Positions 27,558 through 36,892 are shown, numbered from the stretch's first letter. The stretch is DNA of 64,000 bases from Flavobacteriales bacterium (GCA_027491075.1 JAIXWX010000034.1:248001-312000), one strand, 5' to 3'. The notes: a model not told the origin generated them from the letters alone. Program-made: numbers and translations.

Positions 27558-30056
27558 ATGTCTATAAATCAATTTGGAGTTAAAGGATTAGATAGTAATC
27601 AAGTCAATTTATCGAGAGAGAAATTTGGAAGTAATAGACTTGATTACAAAAAAGAGAATACCTTTTTAAATGTTTTATTTCGGGTAGTTAAAGAGCCTAT
27701 GACCATCTTGTTGTTGGTGGCCTCTGCTATCTATTTTATTAGCGGAGAAACAGGCAACGGTGTTTTCATGGTTGTGGCGATCCTATTTATCGCTTCTATT
27801 TCTTTATATCAGGATTCCAGAAGCAAGAATGCGCTTGAAAGATTAAAAGATCTGTCTCAGCCCCATTGCCAAGTCATTCGCGATGAAGCCCTTGTAGAAA
27901 TGAAAAGTGAAGAGTTGGTAGTGGGGGATTTTTTATTAGTAGAAGAAGGCACCTCCATCACGGCAGATGGAATCATAGTGCACTCTAACGATTTCTCCGT
28001 TAATGAATCCATCCTTACAGGCGAGTCGCTTCCTGTTTTTAAGAATAAAGATAAAGAAGACCGATTTGTTTATAACGGGACCATTGTGTCAAGTGGCTTG
28101 GCAATTGCTGAAATAACCGCCATCGGCAACGAAACCAAACTAGGAAAGATTGGGAAGAGTTTAGAAAGCATCATCGAAGTGAAAACACCCCTGGAAATTC
28201 AGGTGACCAATTTTGTAAAGTGGATGGCTATCGTGGGGGCTATCGTTTTTGTGCTAGTTTGGGTTATAAATTATTGGCAATCAAAACATGTATTAAACAG
28301 CTTGTTGCATTCGCTTACGCTTGCTATGAGCATTTTACCAGAGGAGATTCCTGTGGCTTTTACCACCTTTATGGCACTCGGGGCTTGGCGTTTAATGAAG
28401 GTGGGTATTGTAGTAAAACAAACGAAGACAGTAGAGACTCTTGGAAGTGCTACGGTAATCTGTACAGATAAGACCGGAACAATTACTGAAAACAAAATGA
28501 GTTTGGCAAAACTGTTTGTGTTAAGAAACAATAGAATTGTAAGTCCTGAAGAAGAATTAAACGAGTATGATAAAGAGCTTGTGACGTTATCGATGTGGGC
28601 AAGTGAGCCCATCCCGTTCGACCCAATGGAAGTGGCATTGCATCAGGCTTATAAAGATCTTAATATAAATGACGAACGACCTTATTATAAACTCGTTCAT
28701 GAATATCCTTTGGAAGGTTTGCCTCCAATGATGACACACATTTTTTTAGGCAGTAATGGTCATAGAATAATTGCGGCTAAAGGAGCACCTGAAGCATTAA
28801 TCCATATATCCAAACTCAGCGAAATTGAATTACAACAAATTCTTACAGCCTTAGGGTTTTTGGCGAATGAGGGATATAGAGTTTTAGGTGTAGGTGTTTC
28901 GAGTTTTGGAGGTGATGTTTATCCTTCTCAACAGCATGATTTGCCTTTTGAGTTTAAAGGACTGATTGCCTTTTACGATCCGCCAAAAAAGAATATGCAG
29001 CGAGTATTAGAAGATTTTTATAACGCGGGCATAGACGTAAAAATCATAACAGGAGATAATGCTGCCACCACAATTTGCATTGCGAAGCAGGTTGGGTTTA
29101 GAGATTATGGCAAAACTATTTCGGGAGTTGATTTGATGGCGCTATCCGAAAAGGAGTTGCAAAGCTGTGTGAAGAATACTGCTGTTTTTACCAGGATGTT
29201 TCCTGAAGCCAAATTGAGAATTATCAACGCTTTAAAGTCAAACAATGAAATTGTAGCGATGACTGGAGATGGCGTAAATGATGGTCCCGCTTTAAAGGCG
29301 GCACATATTGGCATTGCAATGGGAAAGAAAGGAACAGAAATAGCCAAGCAGGCAGCTTCCTTGATTTTGTTGGAAGATGACTTGTCCAAAATGGTGAATG
29401 CAGTGGCAATGGGAAGGAGAATATATTCCAACCTAAAAAAGGCTATTCAGTACATTGTTTCTATTCATATCCCAATCATCCTGACAGTGTTTACTCCTTT
29501 GGCTCTTGGATGGATTTACCCGAATATTTTTTCACCAATACACATTATTTTTCTGGAGTTAATCATGGGCCCAACATGCTCTATAATCTACGAAAATGAG
29601 CCAATGGAACCTCACACTATGTTTCAAAGGCCGAAACCACTGTCTACGACATTCTTTAATTTGAAAGAACTTTCCGTTAGTATCGTTCAGGGGTTATTCA
29701 TTACAGTTGGAACACTGTCTGTATACCAGTACGCAGTTACAAACGATTACAGTGAATCCTTAACACGAACAATGGTTTTCACTGTTTTAATTACGGCAAA
29801 TATTTTTCTTACGTTAATCAATCGGTCATTTTATTATTCCGTTTTAACGACCTTGAAGTATAAAAACAATATGGTTCTATTTATAGTGTTTATGACCGTC
29901 GCTCTCGTAGGACTAATTCTATATGTACATCCTTTGACCGTATTCTTTGAATTCGAGACGTTGAGTGGATATCAACTTATGATCTGTATTGTAATCGGTT
30001 TTGTTTCCGTTATTTGGTTTGAAGGAGTAAAAGCCATGAAGAGAATAAGTCGCTAG
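27558..30056 (+). CDS. Cation-translocating P-type ATPase
   Basis: An 832-residue pump of the P2-like cation ATPase group. Visible parts are the actuator loop NESILTGESLPVFKN (TGES about residues 154-157), the phosphorylation motif CTDKTGTITENK (Asp304), nucleotide-domain KGAPEALIHI, and the hinge MTGDGVNDGPALKAAHIGIA. The fourth membrane helix reads SILPEEIPVAFTTFMALG: PEEIP replaces the PEGLP of classical calcium pumps. A PEE(F/I)P subgroup exists among bacterial P-type ATPases with unassigned ions. There is no N-terminal heavy-metal domain. The transported ion cannot be fixed from sequence. The preceding small membrane protein may belong with it. Confidence 0.93.
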   Translation: MSINQFGVKGLDSNQVNLSREKFGSNRLDYKKENTFLNVLFRVVKEPMTILLLVASAIYFISGETGNGVFMVVAILFIASISLYQDSRSKNALERLKDLSQPHCQVIRDEALVEMKSEELVVGDFLLVEEGTSITADGIIVHSNDFSVNESILTGESLPVFKNKDKEDRFVYNGTIVSSGLAIAEITAIGNETKLGKIGKSLESIIEVKTPLEIQVTNFVKWMAIVGAIVFVLVWVINYWQSKHVLNSLLHSLTLAMSILPEEIPVAFTTFMALGAWRLMKVGIVVKQTKTVETLGSATVICTDKTGTITENKMSLAKLFVLRNNRIVSPEEELNEYDKELVTLSMWASEPIPFDPMEVALHQAYKDLNINDERPYYKLVHEYPLEGLPPMMTHIFLGSNGHRIIAAKGAPEALIHISKLSEIELQQILTALGFLANEGYRVLGVGVSSFGGDVYPSQQHDLPFEFKGLIAFYDPPKKNMQRVLEDFYNAGIDVKIITGDNAATTICIAKQVGFRDYGKTISGVDLMALSEKELQSCVKNTAVFTRMFPEAKLRIINALKSNNEIVAMTGDGVNDGPALKAAHIGIAMGKKGTEIAKQAASLILLEDDLSKMVNAVAMGRRIYSNLKKAIQYIVSIHIPIILTVFTPLALGWIYPNIFSPIHIIFLELIMGPTCSIIYENEPMEPHTMFQRPKPLSTTFFNLKELSVSIVQGLFITVGTLSVYQYAVTNDYSESLTRTMVFTVLITANIFLTLINRSFYYSVLTTLKYKNNMVLFIVFMTVALVGLILYVHPLTVFFEFETLSGYQLMICIVIGFVSVIWFEGVKAMKRISR

Positions 30057-30088
30057 AAATTTTTACGTCACTGCGGGATAAGAAGGCA

Positions 30089-31978
30089 TTAACGGATTAA
30101 AAGAATAGAACCCTTCAAATCATGTAAAATCAACTCACCCGTTAATGACGGTGAATCGGCATTGAGCACCCAATGGTAGATACCGTCTTGCGCGAAATAA
30201 TCAGATCCTTTAGTCGCCTCCCCAATCCATGCTTCATTGGGATCTTTGCTTTCAAAAACCATATCTCCCCATCTATTAAATATTTTGAACTCATAGCGTT
30301 GAAAACCGCAGGCACATATTGGAAGAATAGCATCATTACTACGGTCGTTGTTGGGTGTAAAGGAATTGGGTACATAGACTTCACAATCACAGTTTGCCTC
30401 CTCTACGTTGACCTCGAAACTGCGCACGCCACAATCATCCGTTACTTGAAATAGGTATTGTCCCGCATCGTTCACTCTTCGTGGAAACAGTTCTTGTTCA
30501 TCGTCCAACCACGTAAAATTCTGTGTGTTCGCAATCTGAGGACCAATGGTCAAATTCTCCGTATCGCAGGTCACCACGTTAGAGACAAATTCGGGTACAA
30601 GGATGCTGCCATCGGTAACTACGATTTCATCTTCGTCTGTCGAGCATGTAAAAGTCACCTGGACGGCATATGTTCCGGGTTCGGTGATTTCAACACTTGG
30701 CGTAGTCCGAGCATCGCTCCACAGATAACTTGTTGCACCAGATATTTCGGCGTCAATAAGAAGAGTTTCGCCAGTACAAATAAGCACATCTGGTCCCAAG
30801 TCAAGAGGATTTGGTGTGGGATAAACACTGACTAGAAGGGTATCTGCATCCGTTGTACCATTGATATCCGTCACCTCCACAATGTAGGCGACGTTTTCGG
30901 AAGTGGAAGTGGTAATGCTTGCAACATTCAGAAAATTCCCAGGACTCCATGAAAAAGTATAGGGCCCCAGACCTCCTGCGACCGCTGCATCCAAGGAGAA
31001 AGGATCTCCCGGACATACCATCAAGTCGGACCCTAAATCGACATTCAATGGAGGGCAATCTGTGATTAGAATAGAGTCGGTGGCGGAGTTACATTGTCCA
31101 AAAACTTCGACAATGTATAATCCTGGGGAAGTAACAACAAGAGATGCCGAAGTCGCCCCTGTATTCCATGCATAGGCATTGGCGTTCGGATCTGCACTGT
31201 TTAGAGTGATGGATGTAGAACAGAGGGTCTGGTCTGGTCCTAGATTTACAGTAACATCACTTTGATTGTTGTCTTCCAGAATAAAATCGTCCACAAAAAT
31301 ATAGGCCAAAGAAATAAATTCTTGTACACCATATTCGACAATGGTTTGTTCCTCATCTGACAGGAAATTACCGAATGTGAATTGATCATACGTTTGATCC
31401 GCAACGAAGGTGAAAGTAAATGTTTGCCAAGCTTCTGAAGAAAACACTTCAGGAATGAGTTGCTGGTAACCGGCGGCATTGATCAACCCATTGGTTCCTG
31501 CGGGTTGAAAGACTGGACCAGTGCTAAGTAGGAATCCCCATCCGTTGGTATATAAGCCTCCTACTTGTGGCGTACCAATGGCCATGGAGAAAGAGAGGGT
31601 ATATTCATTACCGATGACCAGTGGGCTAGTGAGAGGAATTGAAATGTACTCGCGCGCATCTGTCACCAAATTGACATTGCCTCCCAAACCCATCACAGCC
31701 TCGCCTTCAAAAGGCTGGATATTGCTGTAGTAATTAAGCGGTAGGGCGGAAAGATCACCAGTTCCTTGAAGGTGAAAATAGTCCGGTGTGCCGTTGCTGG
31801 TATTGCATTCGGAGCTGGTAGCAGCATTGGTCCATCCCGTTGCGAGAGCCCAACCGCAATCGTCGTTCGGAAGAGAGGAGTAGGTTTCAAAACCCCCATT
31901 GGGAATAAGCGAGGGACATTGGGCAAAGACATCTTTGCATGATATAACGAACGCAAGAATCACTAAAAAACGCAACAT
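30089..31978 (-). CDS. Secreted protein with T9SS type B sorting domain
   Basis: A 629-residue protein with signal peptide LRFLVILAFVISCKDVFAQ. Residues 20-240 form a jelly-roll-like carbohydrate-binding-type module (CPSLIPNGGFETYSSLPND, WQTFTFTFVADQTYDQFTFG). Three or more short Ig-like modules follow, each opening LGPD or LGSD and ending in a 'PGLYIVEV'-type strand. The last ~95 residues are a type B C-terminal domain (VPNSFTPNNDRSND, FKIFNRWGDMVFESKDP). It should be exported by the T9SS and attached or released at the surface. No PorP/SprF gene adjoins it. An inverted repeat lies seven bases before its start codon. Confidence 0.92.
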   Translation of the reverse strand: MLRFLVILAFVISCKDVFAQCPSLIPNGGFETYSSLPNDDCGWALATGWTNAATSSECNTSNGTPDYFHLQGTGDLSALPLNYYSNIQPFEGEAVMGLGGNVNLVTDAREYISIPLTSPLVIGNEYTLSFSMAIGTPQVGGLYTNGWGFLLSTGPVFQPAGTNGLINAAGYQQLIPEVFSSEAWQTFTFTFVADQTYDQFTFGNFLSDEEQTIVEYGVQEFISLAYIFVDDFILEDNNQSDVTVNLGPDQTLCSTSITLNSADPNANAYAWNTGATSASLVVTSPGLYIVEVFGQCNSATDSILITDCPPLNVDLGSDLMVCPGDPFSLDAAVAGGLGPYTFSWSPGNFLNVASITTSTSENVAYIVEVTDINGTTDADTLLVSVYPTPNPLDLGPDVLICTGETLLIDAEISGATSYLWSDARTTPSVEITEPGTYAVQVTFTCSTDEDEIVVTDGSILVPEFVSNVVTCDTENLTIGPQIANTQNFTWLDDEQELFPRRVNDAGQYLFQVTDDCGVRSFEVNVEEANCDCEVYVPNSFTPNNDRSNDAILPICACGFQRYEFKIFNRWGDMVFESKDPNEAWIGEATKGSDYFAQDGIYHWVLNADSPSLTGELILHDLKGSILLIR

Positions 31979-31985
31979 GACCGAT

Positions 31986-32011
31986 GAACAAATCCCTTTG
32001 GGGAATTGTTC
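31986..32011 (-). promoter_or_regulatory. Inverted repeat in the leader of the type B cargo gene
   Basis: GAACAAATCCC at 31986-31996 pairs with GGGAATTGTTC at 32001-32011 around a TTTG loop, with one mismatch in eleven. On the minus-strand mRNA it ends seven bases before the ATG at 31978, so it could cover the ribosome entry region or serve as a protein-binding palindrome. No T tract is present. Confidence 0.5.
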
Positions 32012-32077
32012 GAGGCGCCGGTTACATTTAACATGCCAACGATGTTGAATGAAGTTTGTCGTGTTGTTCTCCTGTAT

Positions 32078-32431
32078 TTAAGCTTTTCGTGACCCTTTGG
32101 CTTTATTCATAATATTTTTCGTGCCCCATTTTTCCATTTCATTAAGCACAGGAGAAAGACTTTTTCCTAGTGCAGTTAATTCATATTCCACGCGTGGAGG
32201 AATTTCATTGTATTGCTTCCTTGTTAGCAATCCATCTTTCTCAAGCTCCTTCAGTTGTTGAGTTAATACCTTTCTAGAAAGGCCTGGAATGCGGGCAGAG
32301 ATTTCACCAAAACGTCTTTTATCAGACCGAATACAATACAAGATAACGGGTTTCCATTTTCCACCAATTATTTGAAGTATGCCTGTTATTGGGCATTTAA
32401 TTTCTCCTGTTTTCACGGTGTTTGTTACCAT
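32078..32431 (-). CDS. HxlR-family transcriptional regulator
   Basis: A 117-residue winged-helix protein of the HxlR/YodB type. Conserved points are the N-terminal cysteine in EIKCPITGILQIIGGKWKPV (Cys13), RRFGEISARIPGLSRKVLTQ (recognition helix region), and the wing NEIPPRVEYELTALGKSL. In YodB-like members the equivalent cysteine senses electrophiles or oxidants. It is divergent from an NAD(P)H-binding reductase-type gene with two palindromes in the 113-base gap, so it most likely represses that gene and itself. Confidence 0.93.
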   Translation of the reverse strand: MVTNTVKTGEIKCPITGILQIIGGKWKPVILYCIRSDKRRFGEISARIPGLSRKVLTQQLKELEKDGLLTRKQYNEIPPRVEYELTALGKSLSPVLNEMEKWGTKNIMNKAKGSRKA

Positions 32432-32452
32432 TTTGTTACTGCTGTTTTCAAT

Positions 32453-32468
32453 GTTACCAAAAGGTAAC
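32453..32468. promoter_or_regulatory. Palindromic operator GTTACC-N4-GGTAAC
   Basis: A perfect inverted repeat of six bases per arm, 22 bases upstream of the HxlR start. The GTTAC core recurs several times in this gap and in the second palindrome at 32492-32510, pointing to a HxlR dimer site that controls its own gene. Confidence 0.6.
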
Positions 32469-32491
32469 CTGTTACTTTTTAAAACAAATGA

Positions 32492-32510
32492 TTGTTACTT
32501 TGTGTAACAA
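32492..32510. promoter_or_regulatory. Palindromic operator TTGTTAC-N5-GTAACAA
   Basis: A perfect seven-base-arm inverted repeat with the same GTTAC/GTAAC core as the site at 32453. It overlaps TTACTTTG, a near-match to the -7 element for the rightward gene, so occupancy would block its transcription. Confidence 0.62.
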
Positions 32511-32544
32511 AAGTAATAATTTAATTTTAAAAAGAAACAAAAAG

Positions 32545-33426
32545 ATGATTCTAGTAACAGGAGCAACAGGAAATTTTGGAAAGACAACAATTGACTTTCT
32601 TTTAAGAAATGGGATTTCTTCAACCCATATCTCTGCGTTGGTAAGAGACGAAGAGAAAGCGGCTGATTTGAAGAATAAAGGAGTAGCATTGAGGATTGGT
32701 GATTACAACAATTACGCTTCCTTGTTAAATGCTTTTAGGGGTGTAGAAAAATTACTCTTTGTATCAGGAAGTGATATTCTAAACCGCAGTGCTCAACACC
32801 AGAATGTAATAGAGGCAGCCAAAGAATCAGGAGTGAAACAGATAGTTTATACCAGTTTCCAAGGAAAAAATGAAACGGAATCTTCACCGCTTTGGCTCGT
32901 TTCTCAATCGCATTTGCAGACAGAAGCGTGGTTGAAAGAAAGTGGTGTAGATTATACTATTTTGAAGAATACGCTATACATGGACTTTATTCCGGCTTTT
33001 CTTGGTGAAAAGGTGATAGATACCGGCTTAATTTATTTGCCTGCTAGCAAAGGAAAAGTCGGAGCCGTTTTGCGTTCTGAGATGGCAGAGGCAACGGCGA
33101 ACATACTTTCAAGTTCTGGTCATGCGGGAAAAGTGTATCGATTTACCAATTATGAAGCGTTTTCTTATCATGATGTCGCCAGTCAACTTTCTGAAATATC
33201 CGGTAGAACTATTAATTATATTTCTCCAGCGGCAGACGAGTATATGCAGACCCTAACAGAGCACGGCGTGCCAGCTGACTTTATTGGTTTGTTTTCCAGT
33301 TTTGCCGTTGCTCAGGCGAATGGGGAATTGGAAACGACTGGTGCAGACTTAGAAAATCTATTGGGCCGGAAACCAACTTCCTTAAAGACATTTTTGACTC
33401 AGGTTTATGGACCATCGGGTAATTAA
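32545..33426 (+). CDS. NmrA-type NAD(P)H-binding protein (atypical SDR)
   Basis: A 293-residue protein starting MILVTGATGNFGKTTIDFLL, with the GATGNFG dinucleotide loop of NmrA/HSCARG-like atypical short-chain dehydrogenases. The middle has KQIVYTSFQGKNETESSPLW and EAWLKESGVDYTILKNTLYM, standard in the family related to NAD(P)H:quinone oxidoreductase QorB. The frame is open upstream to 32422, but that part lies over the operator region, and ATG 32545 starts exactly at the Rossmann strand. A quinone or electrophile-detoxifying role fits a divergent HxlR regulator. Confidence 0.92.
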   Translation: MILVTGATGNFGKTTIDFLLRNGISSTHISALVRDEEKAADLKNKGVALRIGDYNNYASLLNAFRGVEKLLFVSGSDILNRSAQHQNVIEAAKESGVKQIVYTSFQGKNETESSPLWLVSQSHLQTEAWLKESGVDYTILKNTLYMDFIPAFLGEKVIDTGLIYLPASKGKVGAVLRSEMAEATANILSSSGHAGKVYRFTNYEAFSYHDVASQLSEISGRTINYISPAADEYMQTLTEHGVPADFIGLFSSFAVAQANGELETTGADLENLLGRKPTSLKTFLTQVYGPSGN

Positions 33427-33634
33427 GTATCTGGAATCGAGAGAATAGCGGTTATAATCTCCCCAAGAATTTGGAATTGAGGTATAACGTTAAGTCGGTT
33501 AGTCATACCGTGCTAGTTGAAAGCATGGATTTGGCTACGTCTTGATCGTTGAAGTGCCACATTAATTTAATAATTTTACAGCACATCCTTTTCTAACCGA
33601 GGGGAGGTTACACCACGACCTCGTCAAAAAGTAA

Positions 33635-34492
33635 ATGAATCAGACAATATACAAGGACGAACAAAGGAACGCTATTCGGCTTTCGAAAATCAAAAAGATT
33701 GAGGCAGAGGTACAGTTTACCGGCTTCGGTATAAAGTATGTGGCAGCGGGAGAAGAGGAATACTTTATCAATCAGAAAAAATTTACAGTTAAAGAGGGTG
33801 AGTACATTGTCGGCAACGATTTCACAAAATCTATTGTAAGGATCAATCATGAACAGCCTGTAGAAGGAATATGTATTGATGTGTCCGCAGAAATTGTATC
33901 TGAGGTAGCTGCTTACCACGACTTGAATGGGTCTGAAATAAGTGAGTTCTTGCTATCGGATCAGTTTTTTGTGAATCGCTACAACATTAAAAACACTAGC
34001 TTGGGCTACACTTTGCAGGAGATCAATCAAAAATTAATTTCTGGAAATCTCAGCAACGATCTTCTTCGAAATGAACTGTTTTATAGTCTCGCAGAATCCG
34101 TTATTACCGATCAGCGTTTTGTATTTGACCACTTGTCTAAAATGAATTTTAAAAGATTCATTACCAATGAGGATGTTTTCAGAGCGTTGCTGGCTGCTCA
34201 GTCTTACATCGATGAGCATGTATTAGAACATCTTTCATTAGAGCAAATTGCGATGCAGGCGCACATATCGAAGTATCATTTTATTCGCATTTTCAAACAG
34301 GTGTTTGGAATTTCGCCATACCAATACCAAAAGAGAAAGAGATTGGAAAGAGCAAGACATGAACTCATGCAAGGTCGCTCTGTTTTTGATACTGCCATTT
34401 TGATAGGCTATCCTGATATTCCGTCTTTTTCAAAGGCGTTTAAACAAGTGTATGGACAAGCGCCTAGCCATTATGTAAAAAGCAATTTTTGA
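33635..34492 (+). CDS. AraC-family transcriptional regulator
   Basis: A 285-residue regulator. The N-terminal ~175 residues form a cupin-like sensor with no family I can name. The C-terminal ~100 residues are an AraC double helix-turn-helix: LSLEQIAMQAHISKYHFIRI for the first and VFDTAILIGYPDIPSFSKAF for the second, with the usual FKQVFGISPYQYQKRKRLER between them. Its nearest downstream gene, 45 bases away on the same strand, encodes the PDZ-hydrolase-propeller protein, a possible target. A small inverted repeat (CGAGG...CCTCG) lies just before the start codon. Confidence 0.92.
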   Translation: MNQTIYKDEQRNAIRLSKIKKIEAEVQFTGFGIKYVAAGEEEYFINQKKFTVKEGEYIVGNDFTKSIVRINHEQPVEGICIDVSAEIVSEVAAYHDLNGSEISEFLLSDQFFVNRYNIKNTSLGYTLQEINQKLISGNLSNDLLRNELFYSLAESVITDQRFVFDHLSKMNFKRFITNEDVFRALLAAQSYIDEHVLEHLSLEQIAMQAHISKYHFIRIFKQVFGISPYQYQKRKRLERARHELMQGRSVFDTAILIGYPDIPSFSKAFKQVYGQAPSHYVKSNF

Positions 34493-34537
34493 CAAGCTAC
34501 GTTTTTCCTTAAACTGTTTCTTCGCCAAAAAAAGGAT

Positions 34538-36892
34538 ATGATTCGATTAGTTTTCCTGTGGTTGCTACTTTTTCTGAGTTTTACTGGGTATTCCCAACTT
34601 CAACGTAAAGTTCAATTTGGCGCGCACATAGAATATACGACCGAGAATGGTGTTTCGGGTTGTAAGGTATTGCAGGTTGTCAGAGGAACTAGCGTAGTGC
34701 TTCAGTTGCAAGAAATGGATTTGATTTTGAAAATTGGTGCTGCAACGTTTACATCGACGGACGAATTCATACGTCTGTTTACAGGATATTCTCCCGATCA
34801 GGAAGTACAATTGACGGTAATGAGGGGTAAGAAAAATATTGTTTTAAAAGCAAAAGCGGTTGCGCGTCCTTTTGAAAAAGATGACAACGCGAGTGTGATT
34901 TATGACGAAGCCAATTACAAAGGTGGACAGCTACGTGTGATTATCAATAAACCTTACAAGGAAAGTAAGATGCCAGCTATGTTGTTCATTCCCGGTTATA
35001 CCTGCAGTAGTATTGATGATTTGACAAACGATCATCCCTACAAGCGAATCATCGATGCATACGTTGATGCAGGTTACGTTACACTGCGCATCGAAAAGAG
35101 TGGCTTGGGGGATAGCAAGAACACTCCATCTTGCGAGGATTGTGACTTGCTAGATGAAATTGAAAATTTTGAAGTCGGCTTGAAAAAGCTAAAGTCATTG
35201 CCCTATGTTGATACCAATCAAATTATCATTTTTGGGCACTCAATGGGTGGAATCATCGCTCCAGCCATTAGCGCGAAGAATCAAGTTGCGGGTGTGGTGG
35301 TATATGGAACAGTGGCAAAATCATGGTTTGAGTATCAAATAGAAATGTACCGCACGCAGAACGCCCTTGCAGGTATGAATCCTATTGAAGTGGAGAAGTC
35401 GGTGATCGAACAATACGATTTGAATTATCGCTTTTTCGTGAGAAAAGAGAAACTGGAAGAAATGGCGATTGATCCATTGGCTGACAGTGTGTTGAGAACT
35501 GCGTGGCAGTACGACGGTAAAGGAAAAATCTATTCGAGAAATGCGGAATACTGGCGACAAATTCAAGACTTTCCGCTGCTCGAGAACTGGAAGAACACAA
35601 CAGCAAAGGTGCTAGTGCAATTTGGAGAATCGGATTTTCAAGCTTTCTCAAAAGCAGATCATCAACAAATAGTCAATACCGTCAACTTTTTTCATCCCGG
35701 AAATGCCATCTTGAAAACCTATGCTTCGACGGATCATTATTTTGCAAAGTCAGGAACAATGCAAGAGGCCTATAACAAATTTGCTAATGGTCAAATTCAA
35801 GAAATCTTTAATGAATACAACCAAGAAGTTGGTCTTTCTGCTGTGCAATGGAGTAATGATGTCTTAAAAAAAGAAATCGATAGCAAGCCCAATGAACAAG
35901 GGTGGCGGAAATTAAACACGGAACGCTATCCAGGTAAGCAAGACGACATCTCATTTATAAATGAAAACGAAGGCTGGTATGTCAATGGTTATGGAACGAT
36001 TTATCACACGAGGGACGGTGGTGAGAACTGGGAAAAACAGTTAGAACAGAAAGGAACATTTTTTAGATGCATTGCATTCGTGGACAGTCTGCGGGGGTTT
36101 GCAGGAACTGTAGGAACGGATTATTTCCCAAACGTAAGTGACACCATACCGCTGTATGGAACTATAGACGGTGGAAAAACGTGGAGTCCAGTTTCGTATA
36201 AAGGGCCCTACGTAAAAGGTCTTTGTGCGATAGATATTGTGAAAGAACCGTTCATCAATCACGGAAAAACGGATTACAAAGTGCATATTTACGCAGTTGG
36301 TCGGGTGGGTTCGCCTGCTAACATGATGGTCTCTCACGATGGAGGTTTGACTTGGTCATCCAATAGCATGGATCAGGATTGCAAAATGCTATTTGACATT
36401 AAAATGTTTGATAAGAATACTGGTTTTGCCTGCGCTGCTACAAGTGAAGATATTTCTCAATCCAATGCGTTAATCTTAAAAACAACTGATGGAGGCAAAA
36501 CATGGAAAAAAGTATATCAATCCAATCGTCCGTTTGAAACCACTTGGAAAGTTTCTTTCCCCAGCGAAAAAGTAGGGTATGTAACTATTCAATCCTACAA
36601 TCCAGACCCAAGTGCAAAACAACAGCGCGTCGCCAAAACTACAGATGGAGGGGATACATGGAAAGAGATAAACTTGGTGGAAGATGCGGGTGCAAGGCAG
36701 TTTGGGATTGGATTCATAGATGAAAATCACGGATTTGTTGGTACTATGAATTCAGGCTATGAAACCAAAGACGGTGGTCTCACCTGGAAGCCCATCCAAT
36801 TAGGTATGGCTTGCAATAAAATCAGAATTTATAAGGATGAGAAAGGCAATACTTATGGCTATGCCATTGGTGTAGATGTTATGAAATTTTGA
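34538..36892 (+). CDS. Exported PDZ / alpha-beta hydrolase / Asp-box beta-propeller fusion
   Basis: A 784-residue protein of three joined parts. Residues 1-19 are a signal peptide (MIRLVFLWLLLFLSFTGYS). Residues about 25-105 look like a PDZ domain (GVSGCKVLQVVRGTSVVLQL, LQEMDLILKIGAATFTSTDE). Residues about 115-440 are an alpha/beta hydrolase with MPAMLFIPGYTCSS, nucleophile FGHSMGGIIAPAI (Ser235), acid in FGESDFQAFS and histidine in YASTDHYFAKSG. Residues about 455-784 hold at least six Asp boxes (TRDGGENW, TIDGGKTW, SHDGGLTW, TTDGGKTW, TTDGGDTW, TKDGGLTW) of a Ycf48/sortilin-type propeller. Likely an envelope serine peptidase or esterase; the substrate is unknown. Confidence 0.88.
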   Translation: MIRLVFLWLLLFLSFTGYSQLQRKVQFGAHIEYTTENGVSGCKVLQVVRGTSVVLQLQEMDLILKIGAATFTSTDEFIRLFTGYSPDQEVQLTVMRGKKNIVLKAKAVARPFEKDDNASVIYDEANYKGGQLRVIINKPYKESKMPAMLFIPGYTCSSIDDLTNDHPYKRIIDAYVDAGYVTLRIEKSGLGDSKNTPSCEDCDLLDEIENFEVGLKKLKSLPYVDTNQIIIFGHSMGGIIAPAISAKNQVAGVVVYGTVAKSWFEYQIEMYRTQNALAGMNPIEVEKSVIEQYDLNYRFFVRKEKLEEMAIDPLADSVLRTAWQYDGKGKIYSRNAEYWRQIQDFPLLENWKNTTAKVLVQFGESDFQAFSKADHQQIVNTVNFFHPGNAILKTYASTDHYFAKSGTMQEAYNKFANGQIQEIFNEYNQEVGLSAVQWSNDVLKKEIDSKPNEQGWRKLNTERYPGKQDDISFINENEGWYVNGYGTIYHTRDGGENWEKQLEQKGTFFRCIAFVDSLRGFAGTVGTDYFPNVSDTIPLYGTIDGGKTWSPVSYKGPYVKGLCAIDIVKEPFINHGKTDYKVHIYAVGRVGSPANMMVSHDGGLTWSSNSMDQDCKMLFDIKMFDKNTGFACAATSEDISQSNALILKTTDGGKTWKKVYQSNRPFETTWKVSFPSEKVGYVTIQSYNPDPSAKQQRVAKTTDGGDTWKEINLVEDAGARQFGIGFIDENHGFVGTMNSGYETKDGGLTWKPIQLGMACNKIRIYKDEKGNTYGYAIGVDVMKF

